Shown: piece after piece, positions 34,910 to 44,038 of the stretch
How the letters are laid out: every line of letters starts with the position of its first letter
Position numbering within the stretch: the first letter of the stretch is position 1
NCBI GenBank assembly: GCA_963783245.1
Contig: CAWAMS010000002.1
Coordinates: forward strand, 1,116,001 to 1,180,000
DNA: 64,000 nt
Reading direction: 5' to 3'
DNA from: Bog-473 sp963783245
Lineage (GTDB): Bacteria > Actinomycetota > Acidimicrobiia > Acidimicrobiales > RAAP-2
Translations under genes and position numbers: made by a program
Notes under the pieces: generated by a model
Databases searched by the model: none
Told to the model about the DNA's origin: nothing
Seen by the model: the letters and a program-made list of their open reading frames with translations, nothing else

Positions 34910-37900
34910 TCAGACGGACGCGGTGAGTCCGGCGACACTCTCCCCGGCCAGCGTCGGGCCCTCGGTGTGAAGATGGCAGCGGACCGTGGTGCCGCTCGGC
35001 GTGACAAAGGGCTCGGGATCGACTGAAGCGCAGATGTCCATGGCGAAGGGACAACGCTGGCGGAAGCGGCACCCCGACTCGGCACTCTGCCCCATGTCCA
35101 CCTCGCCGGACAGGACGATGCGAGGGATGGTCCGTTCACGATGTGGGTCCGGCACCGGGATGGCCGAGAGCAACGCCGCCGTGTAGGGATGGGTCGGGCG
35201 GAGATAGACCTCGTTGGCGTCGCCCTCTTCGACGATCTTCCCGAGATACATGACTGCGATCCGGTCGCTCAAATGACGGACCACCGACAGGTCATGGGCG
35301 ATGAACAGATACGCCAGTCCCAGACGGTCCTGCAGGTCACTGAGGAGGTTGATGACCTGTGACTGCGTGGAGACGTCGAGAGCAGACACCGGCTCGTCGC
35401 ACACGAGAAGGCTCGGCTCGAGGGCGAGTGCCCGGGCGATGGCCAGGCGCTGGCGTTGACCGCCGGAGAACTCGTGGGGTTGGCGCCCGAGCACGTGGCG
35501 CCCGATGCCGACCTGACCGAGGAGCTCGATCACCTTCTGCCGGCGTTCCTCCGCGGTGAGGGAGGTGTGGATCTTGAGGGGCTCGCCGACGATCTCGAGG
35601 ATGTTCTGGCGGGGGTCGAGCGACGAGTAGGGGTCCTGGAAGACCATCTGCATCCGTTGGCGTTCCCGTCGGAGCTTGGGCCCGCGCAAGGCCGTGATGT
35701 CCGTTCCGGCGAGCACCACGCTGCCCGCCGTCGGCTCGATCAGCCGCGTGACGAGGCGTGCGAGCGTGGACTTGCCCGAGCCGCTCTCGCCCACCAAACC
35801 GAGCGTCGTGCCGGGCTGGATGGAGAAGTCGACGACGTCCACGGCGTTGACCGACCCCGACACTCGTTGCAGGATCCCGCTCCGGAGCGGGAATTGCTTG
35901 GACAGGCCCTTGACCACCAGGATCGGTTCGCCCTCGTGTGCACTGCCTGCCTCCGCTGTCGTGGCCGGCTCTGCCACGGCTCGGGCTCCGGCCAGGGTCA
36001 ACTCGTCCTGGCGCAGGCAACGGCTCAACGGCACCGCTTGGCGGCGGACCGACGGGGTGTCGTCGGCGTTGCGCGCTTCGCCCTCCCGGACGCCCGCTGC
36101 GGGAGGCCGCAGTTCCACCGGCGTCGTGGCGCATGCATCGACGGCATGGTCACAGCGCGGGTTGAAACGGCACCCTGATGGGACCTGGTCAGGACGGGGG
36201 ACGATGCCAGGAATGAAGTGCAGGGGTTGTCCGGCTGGCGTGAGCTGGGGGATCGAATTAAGGAGCGCTTCGGTGTAGGGGTGGCGGGGCCGGGTGAAGA
36301 GGGCGGTCGAGTCCGTTTGTTCGACGATCTGCCCGGCGTACATCACCACCACGTCATCGGCGACGTCGGCGATGACGCCCAGGTCGTGGGTGACGAAGAT
36401 CATCGCCATGTCCTCCTCCCGCTGCAAGGAGTGGAGGAGTTCGACGATCTGGGCCTGCGTGGTGACGTCGAGGGCGGTGGTGGGCTCGTCCGCGATCAGC
36501 AATTTGGGCGAACAGGAAAGTGCCATGGCGATCATCACGCGTTGGCGCATTCCCCCGGAGAAGGCATGCGGGTAGTCACGGGCCCGGGTGGCGGCGTTGG
36601 GGATTTCCACCCGCTCCAACATCTGGACGGCGACCTTCCATGACTCGGCCTTGCTCAGGTGGCGGTGTGTGCGGACCTGTTCGGCGATCTGGTTGCCGAC
36701 CGTGTAGGCCGGGTTCAGGCTCGTCATCGGTTCCTGGAAGATCATGGCGATCTCGTTGCCGCGGATCTGGCGGAAGTCGGCCCGGGAAAGACGCATCAGG
36801 TCGCGCCCCTCGAACCGGGCCGAGCCGTTCGCCCGACAACCTCGAGGTGGCAGGAGACCCATGATGGCCAGGGCCGAGACCGTCTTACCCGAACCGCTCT
36901 CGCCGACGAGCCCCAACGTCTTTCCCCGCTCGACGGTGAAGTTTGCATCTTCCATCACGGGATACCACTCGCCGTTGGTCAGGAACTCGATGCGGAGGCC
37001 CTTCACCGCCAGAAGGGCGGATGCCGGTTCGGTGGCCGCCGGTGCACCCCCTGCGGCGGCGGCAGCGGCCGGAGTGGTGGCGTCGGTGGTGGCCGTCTGC
37101 CGGTCGGATCTGGGGGTGATCCCGCGCATGCGGGTCACGAGGGACGGGCGCTTCTCGGCATCCTTGCTGACGATGCTGGAGCTCTTAGGGCGCTCCCGAC
37201 CGAGGGAGTCACGGAGGCCGTCGGCCACGAGGTTGAAGGAGAGGACCGAGAGCATGATGGCGAGACCCGGGAAGACGAGGGCCCATGGCGTGGTGAAGAT
37301 GAACTGGTAGCCCTCGTTCAGCATCGAACCCCAGCTCGGGGTCGGTGGTTGCTCGCCCAGACCGAGGTAGCTGAGGCCGGCCTCGACCAGGAGGGCGAAG
37401 CCGAGCGACAAGGAGACCTGAATGATGATCGGCGACGCCACGTTGGGCACGACGTGGCGTCGTATCAAGCGGTTCGATGTGGCGCCCAGCGATCGCGCGG
37501 CCTCGATGTAGTTCTCCTCGCGTACGGCGATGACCTCACCCCGGAGGAGACGCACGAAGCTCGGTATGAAAACGATGGCGATCGCGATGGCCGTGTCGTT
37601 GATGCTGGCACCGAGGAGGGCCGCGACCGTCAGGGCCAGGATCAGCGGGGGAAACGAGAACATCGCGTCCATCGCCCGCATGATCACCGAGTCGACCCCG
37701 CCGCGGAAGAAGCCGGCGATCAAGCCGAGCGGTAGTGCGAAGACCAAGGCGATACCCACGATCTCGAAGGTGGCCCGGAGCGAAATACGCCCACCCCAGA
37801 TCAGACGACTCAGGATGTCCCGGCCCAGGTCGTCGGTGCCCAACCAGTGCGCGGTCGACGGCCCGGCGTTGACGACGTTGAGGTTCTGGAGGTTCGGCGG

Positions 37901-38104
37901 GTAGGGGGCGATCAGAGGAGCGAAGATCGCAGCCAGGGCGACCAGCGTCAGGAAGGCCAGCCCGGCGAGGGCAAAGGGTTGGCGGAGGAAACGGTGCCAG
38001 AAGCCCGAGCGCGCCCGCCCGCCGACACCCTCCTCGATCATCTCGGAGGGGTCGGCCAGCCCGACGAACGGGTCCCCGCTTGAGGGAGGGACGGCGAGAC
38101 TCAT
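34910..38104 (-). CDS. Fused peptide ABC importer: permease C + two ATPases in one chain
   Basis: One 1064-residue frame contains three normally separate subunits. Residues 1-300 are a DppC/OppC-type permease (GTDDLGRDILSRLIWG, EAARSLGATSNRLI as the EAA loop, five or six hydrophobic segments). After an Ala-rich linker (about 337-360), ATPase 1 has Walker A GESGSGKT (401-408), signature FSGGM (515-519) and Walker B LLIADEP (535-541). After a second linker (about 660-725), ATPase 2 has GESGSGKS (772-779), FSGGQ (879-883) and LLVCDEP (899-905). Each ATPase ends with the oligopeptide-type Cys cluster (CRFNPRCDHAVDAC; CRFRQRCPFAMDIC). The start overlaps the permease-B stop by four bases. It imports peptides or similar solutes. 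Confidence 0.93.
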   Translation of the reverse strand: MSLAVPPSSGDPFVGLADPSEMIEEGVGGRARSGFWHRFLRQPFALAGLAFLTLVALAAIFAPLIAPYPPNLQNLNVVNAGPSTAHWLGTDDLGRDILSRLIWGGRISLRATFEIVGIALVFALPLGLIAGFFRGGVDSVIMRAMDAMFSFPPLILALTVAALLGASINDTAIAIAIVFIPSFVRLLRGEVIAVREENYIEAARSLGATSNRLIRRHVVPNVASPIIIQVSLSLGFALLVEAGLSYLGLGEQPPTPSWGSMLNEGYQFIFTTPWALVFPGLAIMLSVLSFNLVADGLRDSLGRERPKSSSIVSKDAEKRPSLVTRMRGITPRSDRQTATTDATTPAAAAAAGGAPAATEPASALLAVKGLRIEFLTNGEWYPVMEDANFTVERGKTLGLVGESGSGKTVSALAIMGLLPPRGCRANGSARFEGRDLMRLSRADFRQIRGNEIAMIFQEPMTSLNPAYTVGNQIAEQVRTHRHLSKAESWKVAVQMLERVEIPNAATRARDYPHAFSGGMRQRVMIAMALSCSPKLLIADEPTTALDVTTQAQIVELLHSLQREEDMAMIFVTHDLGVIADVADDVVVMYAGQIVEQTDSTALFTRPRHPYTEALLNSIPQLTPAGQPLHFIPGIVPRPDQVPSGCRFNPRCDHAVDACATTPVELRPPAAGVREGEARNADDTPSVRRQAVPLSRCLRQDELTLAGARAVAEPATTAEAGSAHEGEPILVVKGLSKQFPLRSGILQRVSGSVNAVDVVDFSIQPGTTLGLVGESGSGKSTLARLVTRLIEPTAGSVVLAGTDITALRGPKLRRERQRMQMVFQDPYSSLDPRQNILEIVGEPLKIHTSLTAEERRQKVIELLGQVGIGRHVLGRQPHEFSGGQRQRLAIARALALEPSLLVCDEPVSALDVSTQSQVINLLSDLQDRLGLAYLFIAHDLSVVRHLSDRIAVMYLGKIVEEGDANEVYLRPTHPYTAALLSAIPVPDPHRERTIPRIVLSGEVDMGQSAESGCRFRQRCPFAMDICASVDPEPFVTPSGTTVRCHLHTEGPTLAGESVAGLTASV

Positions 38105-39069
38105 CCGAGACGTACCTTCGGGTTGAGATAGCCGTAGATGACGTCCACGATCAGGTTGATGATCACGAAGGCTGTGGCGGTGACCAGGACGACGCCCTGG
38201 ACGACCGGGAGGTCCTTTTCGCTGATCGCGGCGAGGATGTACTCGCCGATGCCGGGCAGCGAGAAGATCTGCTCGATGATCAAGGTGCCGCCCAGCAGGT
38301 ACCCGAACTGGATCCCGATGACGGTGACCGCCGGGCTGAGTGCGTTCTTGAGAGCGTGCTTGCCGATGACGACGCGGTGGCTCAGGCCCTTCGCGACGGC
38401 CGTGCGCATGTAGTCCTGGTCCAGAGTGTCGATCAGTGCACCGCGCACCTGGCGGGCGATCGTGGCCGCGCCGCCGATCCCCAGCGCCACCCAGGGAAGG
38501 ATCAGGTGTTCGAACCATCCCCACGGCGACGTCGACCACTCCACATAGCCCAGTGCCGGGAGGAGGTGCGTGTCGACGGCGAACACAATGACGAGGAGCA
38601 GGGCTAACCAGAAGTCCGGGATGGCAACGCCGAGGCTCGAGCCCACGGTGACCAGGCGGTCGCTCGCCGTGCCGTTGCGCACACCGGCGATGATGCCGGC
38701 CGGGACGCCGATGATGATCGACAGGAGCATGCCGCCGATGGCGAGGGACAGCGTGACCGGGAAGCGCGCGGCAATGCCCGAAGCGACCGACTGGCCCGGG
38801 TTGAAGAGGGAGGTCCCGAGGTCACCGTGGATGACCCCGTTCAACCAACGCAGATATTGCCTCCAAAAAGGCTCGTTCAGGTGCAACTGACGGGTGATCT
38901 CCGCCACCTTTGCGGGACTGGAGTGCACGCCACCAGCGAGCGCCAAGGCAGGGTTCCCGGGCAGGATGAGTACGAGGCTGAAGACGGCGAACGAGATCAG
39001 CAACAGGAGGGGGATTGTGATCAGCAGCCGGCGCACGATGAACGAGAGGAGAGAACCGCCTGAACCCAC
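38101..39069 (-). CDS. Peptide ABC importer permease B (DppB/OppB type)
   Basis: The product is 322 residues from a GTG. The N-terminal segment FIVRRLLITIPLLLLISFAVF and the following periplasmic loop ending in LHLNEPFWRQYLRWLNGVIHGDLGTS are typical of DppB, with the EAA-type coupling loop in RTAVAKGLSHRVVIGKHALKNA. Six transmembrane segments. It pairs with the fused permease/ATPase protein whose start overlaps its stop by four bases, and it lies 170 bases downstream of the solute-binding protein gene on the same strand, giving a three-gene importer. Confidence 0.93.
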   Translation of the reverse strand: MGSGGSLLSFIVRRLLITIPLLLLISFAVFSLVLILPGNPALALAGGVHSSPAKVAEITRQLHLNEPFWRQYLRWLNGVIHGDLGTSLFNPGQSVASGIAARFPVTLSLAIGGMLLSIIIGVPAGIIAGVRNGTASDRLVTVGSSLGVAIPDFWLALLLVIVFAVDTHLLPALGYVEWSTSPWGWFEHLILPWVALGIGGAATIARQVRGALIDTLDQDYMRTAVAKGLSHRVVIGKHALKNALSPAVTVIGIQFGYLLGGTLIIEQIFSLPGIGEYILAAISEKDLPVVQGVVLVTATAFVIINLIVDVIYGYLNPKVRLG

Positions 39070-39239
39070 TGGCGCTCAGCTCACTTCTTCGGACATCGGA
39101 CTGTCACCAGCGCGCCGGGCACAGCAAACCGGGGCGCGACCCCCCGCGTGAGGGCACCGGTCATGGGAGGGCGCTCCAGATCACACCGTCAGCCGGCCGG
39201 TCCCGGATGCCGGATCCCGCCGCATGCAGACAACGCTGC

Positions 39240-40862
39240 TCACTTCTTGACGTAGATTCCGGCCAGGTTCGATCGGCACTGGCCGATGGGCGCCACGACC
39301 TTCCCGCCCACAACCGACTTGTTGTAGGCGATGATCGAGGGCTCGAACTCGATGGGCGTCTCGAGTCCCTGGGCCATCACGGCGGCGCCCACCTTTTGCA
39401 TCAAGGGACCCTGCAGCGACGGACTCAGCGACGCGTTGGCCGCTTCGACTTGGGGCGTGAGGGCCAGGTCCTCGGTTCCCAGGTATTGGGCCGGGAAGCC
39501 ACTCGGTTCGAAGACGGCTTCGAATGTATTGGAGATGTCGGGCCCGTTGGTCAGGTCCTCGCTCAGCAGCGCATCTCCCTCTTTCTTGATGTACACGTCA
39601 ACCAGCAGGTCGCTCCCGGGGATCAGTTGAATGTTGGCCTTGAACCCGGCGGCGGCCATCTCGCTCTGGACGATGGTGGCGAGGCGCTGGAAGGTGGTGT
39701 CGTTCGAGGGCACCTCGAGTTTGAAGGAGAGGCCGTGCGGATAACCGGCCGCAGCCAACATGGCCTTGGCCTTCTTGGGGTCGTAGACGTACTTGTTGCC
39801 GACCTGCTTGTTGTACCCCGGGGAGTTCGGGGGGAAGGGCTGATAGGCGGGGCGCCCCACACCGGCGTAGACGACCTTGTTGATCGTGGCACGATCGATG
39901 GCGTATTCCAGGGCGGCCCGGACCTTCACATTGTTGAAGGGGGCACGGTTGTTGCGGGTCTCGAGCGTGGTGTAGTCGTACGACTGCGTGATCGAGGTGC
40001 CGATGCTGGAATCGTTCTTCACTTCGGAATACTGCTGGGGGTCGAGGGAGATCATGTCCACGGCGCCCGAGGTGATGGCGCTGACGGCCTGGGGCCCGGG
40101 GCTGACCTCAACAAAGTCCACCGCGCCCAGCGGGTAGGCCTTGGAGTCCCAGTACTTCGGGTTCTTGACCAACTCGATCGAGGACCCGGGCTGATAGCTC
40201 TTCAAGACGTAGGGACCGGAGCCGACCGGGGTGGTGGCCGCACTGGCGAAACTCGAGGGGGGGTAGACCATCCCGTCGATGTAGGTCATCGCCCAGAGGA
40301 AGTCACCGGCCGTCGGTCGGTTGAGTTGGACCACCAACGTGTCAGGGTCGGGCGTGGTCATGGACTGGATGGCCGACAACGAACTGCGCAGCGGGCTCTT
40401 CTTCGTGTTCAGGAGACTGTCCATGACGTCGGTGGAGGTCACCGGCTCGCCGTTGGAGAAGACCATGTTGGGCCGGATGTGCAACGTCACCGTCGACGAA
40501 TTGTTGGAGACGGTCCAACTCTGGGCCACGCCACCGCTGATGTTGTACTGGCCGGGAGCCGTGACGGACTGGTAGATGTTGGACATCACGGTGTACCCGC
40601 AGTCGTTGACCGACGTGCTCGGGTCGAAGTTCGTAAACTCGTCATTGATGTCAAAGCCGTACTTCAACACGCCGCTGGTGTTGTTGTTGGAAGCTGCCCC
40701 CGCCCCCTGGCTGCTCAGGCTGGCGGCGACCAGAGGCCCGAGCAGAGCCGCTGCGGCCGTTCCGGCGAGCATCACCCGTCGACCACCCAGGCGGGACCGC
40801 CGCGTCGGCTTCGGGCCGACCTTGGGCGTACGGTGACTTTGCGACGATTCGAACGAACCCAT
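39240..40862 (-). CDS. Peptide-type ABC importer solute-binding protein (family 5)
   Basis: The 540-residue extracytoplasmic binding protein has a strong Shine-Dalgarno sequence (AGGGGGA, eight bases before the ATG). A basic N-terminus with Arg pairs and a hydrophobic stretch (about 30-50, ending near SSQGAGAA) forms the export signal; no lipobox Cys is apparent, so how it is held at the surface is unclear. The mature part follows the SBP_bac_5 layout: DINDEFTNFDPSTS, VTLHIRPNMVFSNGEPVTSTDVMDS, GSGPYVLKSYQPGSSIELVKNPKYWD and VRAALEYAIDRATIN. It delivers peptides or other small solutes to the permeases downstream. Confidence 0.92.
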   Translation of the reverse strand: MGSFESSQSHRTPKVGPKPTRRSRLGGRRVMLAGTAAAALLGPLVAASLSSQGAGAASNNNTSGVLKYGFDINDEFTNFDPSTSVNDCGYTVMSNIYQSVTAPGQYNISGGVAQSWTVSNNSSTVTLHIRPNMVFSNGEPVTSTDVMDSLLNTKKSPLRSSLSAIQSMTTPDPDTLVVQLNRPTAGDFLWAMTYIDGMVYPPSSFASAATTPVGSGPYVLKSYQPGSSIELVKNPKYWDSKAYPLGAVDFVEVSPGPQAVSAITSGAVDMISLDPQQYSEVKNDSSIGTSITQSYDYTTLETRNNRAPFNNVKVRAALEYAIDRATINKVVYAGVGRPAYQPFPPNSPGYNKQVGNKYVYDPKKAKAMLAAAGYPHGLSFKLEVPSNDTTFQRLATIVQSEMAAAGFKANIQLIPGSDLLVDVYIKKEGDALLSEDLTNGPDISNTFEAVFEPSGFPAQYLGTEDLALTPQVEAANASLSPSLQGPLMQKVGAAVMAQGLETPIEFEPSIIAYNKSVVGGKVVAPIGQCRSNLAGIYVKK

Positions 40863-41025
40863 CTTTTGTTTCCCCCTTATGCCGATCCGGGAACTGCCGG
40901 CTCCGATGCGTCCGTTTCGAAGGCCTCCCGAATGCTGTGGCAGATTGCGTCGAGCGGCCGACTATACCCAGTGAATTCCCGGTTCCGCACATCACCCGTC
41001 AGCTCGCGTCGTTCGCTGTGCCTCC

Positions 41026-42690
41026 TCACGTGGTGAGTGCCCGTGCGTTGCGGATCGACAGGGCGACGAGCGTGAGGGTGGGTCCATAGCCGGATCCTGT
41101 GGGAAACGGGGAGGAGTCGCAGACCACGACGTTGGGGACGTCATGCAGGCGTCCCCACTCGTCACAGACCGAGGTCGCCGGATCGGTGCCCATCCGTGCC
41201 GTTCCCACCACATGACGTGAGGCGGGAATGCTCGAGCTCTTGAAGGATCCCTGGCGGAATTCCTCTCCCACGTGCGGAGAGGTGGCGGTGCGTGCCCATA
41301 CGGCCCCCGCCTCGTTCAGGATGCCCTCGAGTTTGGGGCCGTAGTAGGCGGAGGCGGCTATTTCGTGCCGGTGGGGCTTGTAGGTGATGCGTGCCACCGG
41401 GAGCCCGTGGACGTCACGGATGGTGGGATCGAGGTCGATCCGGTTGGTGGCCTGCGGCATGTCCTCACCCTGCATCGTGAATCCGACCATGTGATCGCGC
41501 ATGGGTGATGCGCGCATCATGTCCTTGTGCTCGGGGCCCCAGGGGTAGAACTTCGACTCGAGCATCGGATGTGCTGCGCCGCCGTGCTCGACCAACCCGC
41601 CCTTGAACCAGGGGAGTCCCGCCTTGGCGGCCGCGGCCCGGGACTCGCTGTTCACCAGAATGAAGTCATCTTGGAGGTGTGTCACCGAGCGACCCTTATG
41701 GGCGTGGAGGCGCATGGGCAGCTGCCCGAAAGTGAGCGTTTGGAAGTGATACATGAGGTTGCGACCGATTTCGGGGTGCTCGAGGCCCGACAGGAGCAAG
41801 AGGCGAGGTGTCTCGGTGGCCCCCGCCGCCAGTACGACATGGCCCGCCGTTTCGACGTGGCGTTCACCTGCGGCGTCGATCCACTCCACGCCGGTGGCCT
41901 TGCCGTTCTCCACCACGATCTTCGAGACCATCGATTCGGACCGCAGCTCGGCCTTCCCGCTCATGAGCGCGCGCCGCAGGGAGGCCACGGGGTCGCCCTT
42001 GGCGTGAATCGGGCAGCCGAAATAGGCACAGAAGCCGCAGTTGTTGCACGCGGGGCGGTCGTCGTAGGGCACCGAGTTGCAGGCCGTGGGACCAGGGTAG
42101 GGGTGGTACCCCAATCGTTCGGCGGCAGCCGTGGTGACCACGGCGCAGTACATCGGCGCCCCCGGTGGCATCGGGTAGGGCTCGTCTCGCGGTGCGGCGA
42201 AAGGATTGGCCCCGGCTTCCCCGGCCACACCGATGAGGCGTTCGGCCTCGGCGTAATAGGGCTTCACGTCGTCGTAGCCGATCGGCCAGTCGACGAGGGT
42301 CGCACCCTCGATCGGCCCGAGGTCCGAGAGAACCCGGAAATCATCCTCGCGAAAGCGTGGCACCTTGCCGTCGGCGTGGGTGCCTCCTCCACCGACGGTC
42401 GCCGGCAGGTTGTTCACCTCACCGACGTGAATTCGATCACCGTCGGCGGAACTGACGCGGAACGTCCTCGGCTCGAGCCAAGGATCGGGTCCGAGGAAAT
42501 GGCGGCTCCAGTATTTGATCTCGTCATTGGAGAATTCGTGGAGCAACTCTGAAGGATTCTCCGTGTCGACCAGATAATTCTTCCCGCGTTCGAAAATGAG
42601 AACCGACCAACCGGCGGCAGTGAGGACGTCGGCGGCCGTGGATCCTCCGGGACCCGAGCCGACGATGATGGCATCAAAGTCACGACTCAC
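41026..42690 (-). CDS. GMC oxidoreductase, large subunit of a gluconate-dehydrogenase-like complex
   Basis: The product is 554 residues from a GTG that overlaps the previous stop (GTGA). FAD motif IIVGSGPGGSTAA (8-20), GMC motif GGGGTHADGKVPRF (about 100-113) and C-terminal RHVVGTARMGTDP with PFPTGSGYGPTLT. Residues 215-226 hold C-x2-C-x2-C-x4-C then PIHAKG, an Fe-S-like cluster that parallels the GMC protein at 4334-5923. The upstream partner resembles the gluconate 2-dehydrogenase small subunit 3, so the pair should form a membrane- or carrier-linked sugar or polyol dehydrogenase. No dedicated cytochrome subunit is visible beside it. Confidence 0.9.
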   Translation of the reverse strand: MSRDFDAIIVGSGPGGSTAADVLTAAGWSVLIFERGKNYLVDTENPSELLHEFSNDEIKYWSRHFLGPDPWLEPRTFRVSSADGDRIHVGEVNNLPATVGGGGTHADGKVPRFREDDFRVLSDLGPIEGATLVDWPIGYDDVKPYYAEAERLIGVAGEAGANPFAAPRDEPYPMPPGAPMYCAVVTTAAAERLGYHPYPGPTACNSVPYDDRPACNNCGFCAYFGCPIHAKGDPVASLRRALMSGKAELRSESMVSKIVVENGKATGVEWIDAAGERHVETAGHVVLAAGATETPRLLLLSGLEHPEIGRNLMYHFQTLTFGQLPMRLHAHKGRSVTHLQDDFILVNSESRAAAAKAGLPWFKGGLVEHGGAAHPMLESKFYPWGPEHKDMMRASPMRDHMVGFTMQGEDMPQATNRIDLDPTIRDVHGLPVARITYKPHRHEIAASAYYGPKLEGILNEAGAVWARTATSPHVGEEFRQGSFKSSSIPASRHVVGTARMGTDPATSVCDEWGRLHDVPNVVVCDSSPFPTGSGYGPTLTLVALSIRNARALTT

Positions 42691-43283
42691 GGTCGGCTGA
42701 CTTCCTCGTCGGTGTACCCCCGCGGTTGGACGTCACCGGCAAAATCGATGTACTGCCACCCGACCCTGTCACGATTACCCAGGTACTCGGGTGCGCCGTA
42801 CATTCCCTCACACGCGTGATCATGGAGGAGCTCGAGGAACTCTTCGTTCGCTCTCAGTCGTGCGTCCTGATCCTCGGGGGACACATCGGCGAAGTCGTCA
42901 CCCAACGCGGCGATACCCGCACGGTACCGCTCCTGTAATCCGACCACCGGACCAAGGCGCTCCCGTTCGGGAATGCCGAGAGATCCTTCGATGCGGGTCC
43001 GCCACGCCAGCTCGTCCCTGGCGTTGAGACGGTGGAATGTCGCAAACCGCGGATCTCCGCCGAAGCGCCCTGAGAAGGGGCCGCCGGCCCAGATGAGCGG
43101 GGGGTCACTCGCGAACGCGCCGAGGAAGCCGTCGATGAAGTCCACGACACCGGCTTCGGTGGCCCCCGGGTCCTGATCGGTCGGGATCAAGCGGGCGCAC
43201 GCAGCCTGCACGATCGCGTATTGGTTCTCGTCGAAGAATCGGGCCACGGGCGAGTGTAGGTCCACACCGAAGGGAACGTGCAA
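42687..43283 (-). CDS. Gluconate 2-dehydrogenase subunit 3-like protein
   Basis: The product is 198 residues. It contains the domain's core pattern: FFDENQYAIVQAACARLIPT, followed by DQDPGATEAGVVDFIDGFL, then a helical C-terminus ending in GWQYIDFAGDVQPRGYT. Subunit 3 supports or targets the flavoprotein subunit; here the GMC gene starts four bases inside its stop. The first start is a TTG at 43283 with no clear Shine-Dalgarno; GTGs at 43265 and 43247 are alternatives. I see no twin-arginine signal, although some family members have one. Confidence 0.88.
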   Translation of the reverse strand: MHVPFGVDLHSPVARFFDENQYAIVQAACARLIPTDQDPGATEAGVVDFIDGFLGAFASDPPLIWAGGPFSGRFGGDPRFATFHRLNARDELAWRTRIEGSLGIPERERLGPVVGLQERYRAGIAALGDDFADVSPEDQDARLRANEEFLELLHDHACEGMYGAPEYLGNRDRVGWQYIDFAGDVQPRGYTDEEVSRP

Positions 43284-43368
43284 GACGCGTTGCGTGGACC
43301 GGGCGGTCCACGGAAGAGGTCATCCGATGTAGTCGCCCCGGGGTTCGGCCTTGCGCGAGGGTGGGGGC

Positions 43369-44028
43369 GTGGAGAGTGACCACGCGAACGTCGAGCAGGA
43401 GAAGAGAGTGGCGGCCGAGGCTGCCGCCGAATTGGTCGAAGACGGCATGGTGGTCGGACTGGGGACAGGGACGACGGTCGCCTATCTCCTTCCGGCGCTG
43501 GGCCGTCGCCACCTCGACATCTCCTGCGTCGCCACGTCGCCGGCGACTGAAGAACTGGCCCGGGCCGAGGGCATCTCGGTGGGCCCGTTCAAGGGGATCT
43601 CACGGCTCGACATGGCGATAGACGGAGCCGACCAGGTCGACCGGTCCGGATGGCTCGTCAAAGGGGGCGGCGGTGCCCACACGAGGGAGAAGATCGTCGC
43701 CACCGCAGCGGACCAATTCGTGGTGATCGTCTCGTCGAACAAGGTGGTCCGGCGACTGGCCCCTCCTGTGCCGCTCGAGCTGTTGGCCTTCGGGCTCGAC
43801 GCTACCCTGCGGTCACTCGAGAGGGTGGTGGTCCGCCGCGCTCCGGCCAGCCCCGACGGCGGCGTGTTGGCCGATTACCACGGCGAGTTCGACGATCCTG
43901 CCCTGCTCGCTGCCATGTTCGGCTCCACCGCAGGGATCGTGGAGCATGGGCTCTTTCCTCGGGCCTTGGTGTCCCGGGTCCTGATCGGTCGGGGCGACCA
44001 GGTCGAGTCGTTGGCGCTCCCCGGTTGA
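43369..44028 (+). CDS. rpiA: Ribose-5-phosphate isomerase A
   Basis: The product is 219 residues from the GTG at 43369, which follows GAGGGTGGGG; an in-frame TTG at 43351 would add six residues. RpiA motifs are intact: GLGTGTT (phosphate loop), TSPATEELA, DGADQVD (active-site Asp pair) and KGGGGAHTREK (catalytic Lys and Glu). The enzyme interconverts ribose 5-phosphate and ribulose 5-phosphate in the pentose phosphate pathway. It is divergent from the gluconate-dehydrogenase-like pair and converges with the P450 gene with ten bases between stops. Confidence 0.95.
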   Translation: MESDHANVEQEKRVAAEAAAELVEDGMVVGLGTGTTVAYLLPALGRRHLDISCVATSPATEELARAEGISVGPFKGISRLDMAIDGADQVDRSGWLVKGGGGAHTREKIVATAADQFVVIVSSNKVVRRLAPPVPLELLAFGLDATLRSLERVVVRRAPASPDGGVLADYHGEFDDPALLAAMFGSTAGIVEHGLFPRALVSRVLIGRGDQVESLALPG

Positions 44029-44038
44029 GACGCCGTGG

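Noticed and set aside
33742..35139. Minus-strand frame of 465 codons
   Set aside because: It lies opposite the acyl-CoA dehydrogenase gene, which carries all family motifs on the plus strand.
38105..38539. Upstream extension of the fused transporter frame
   Set aside because: The extra residues are the permease-B gene read in another frame; the overlapping ATGA at 38101-38104 sets the start.
39207..41036. Long open frame on the plus strand (609 codons)
   Set aside because: It is the complement of the solute-binding protein gene, which has a Shine-Dalgarno sequence, signal peptide and family motifs; the plus-strand product is low-complexity Arg/Gly/Val/Asp.
41527..42552. Plus-strand frame of 341 codons
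   Set aside because: It is antisense to the second GMC oxidoreductase; no recognisable domain.
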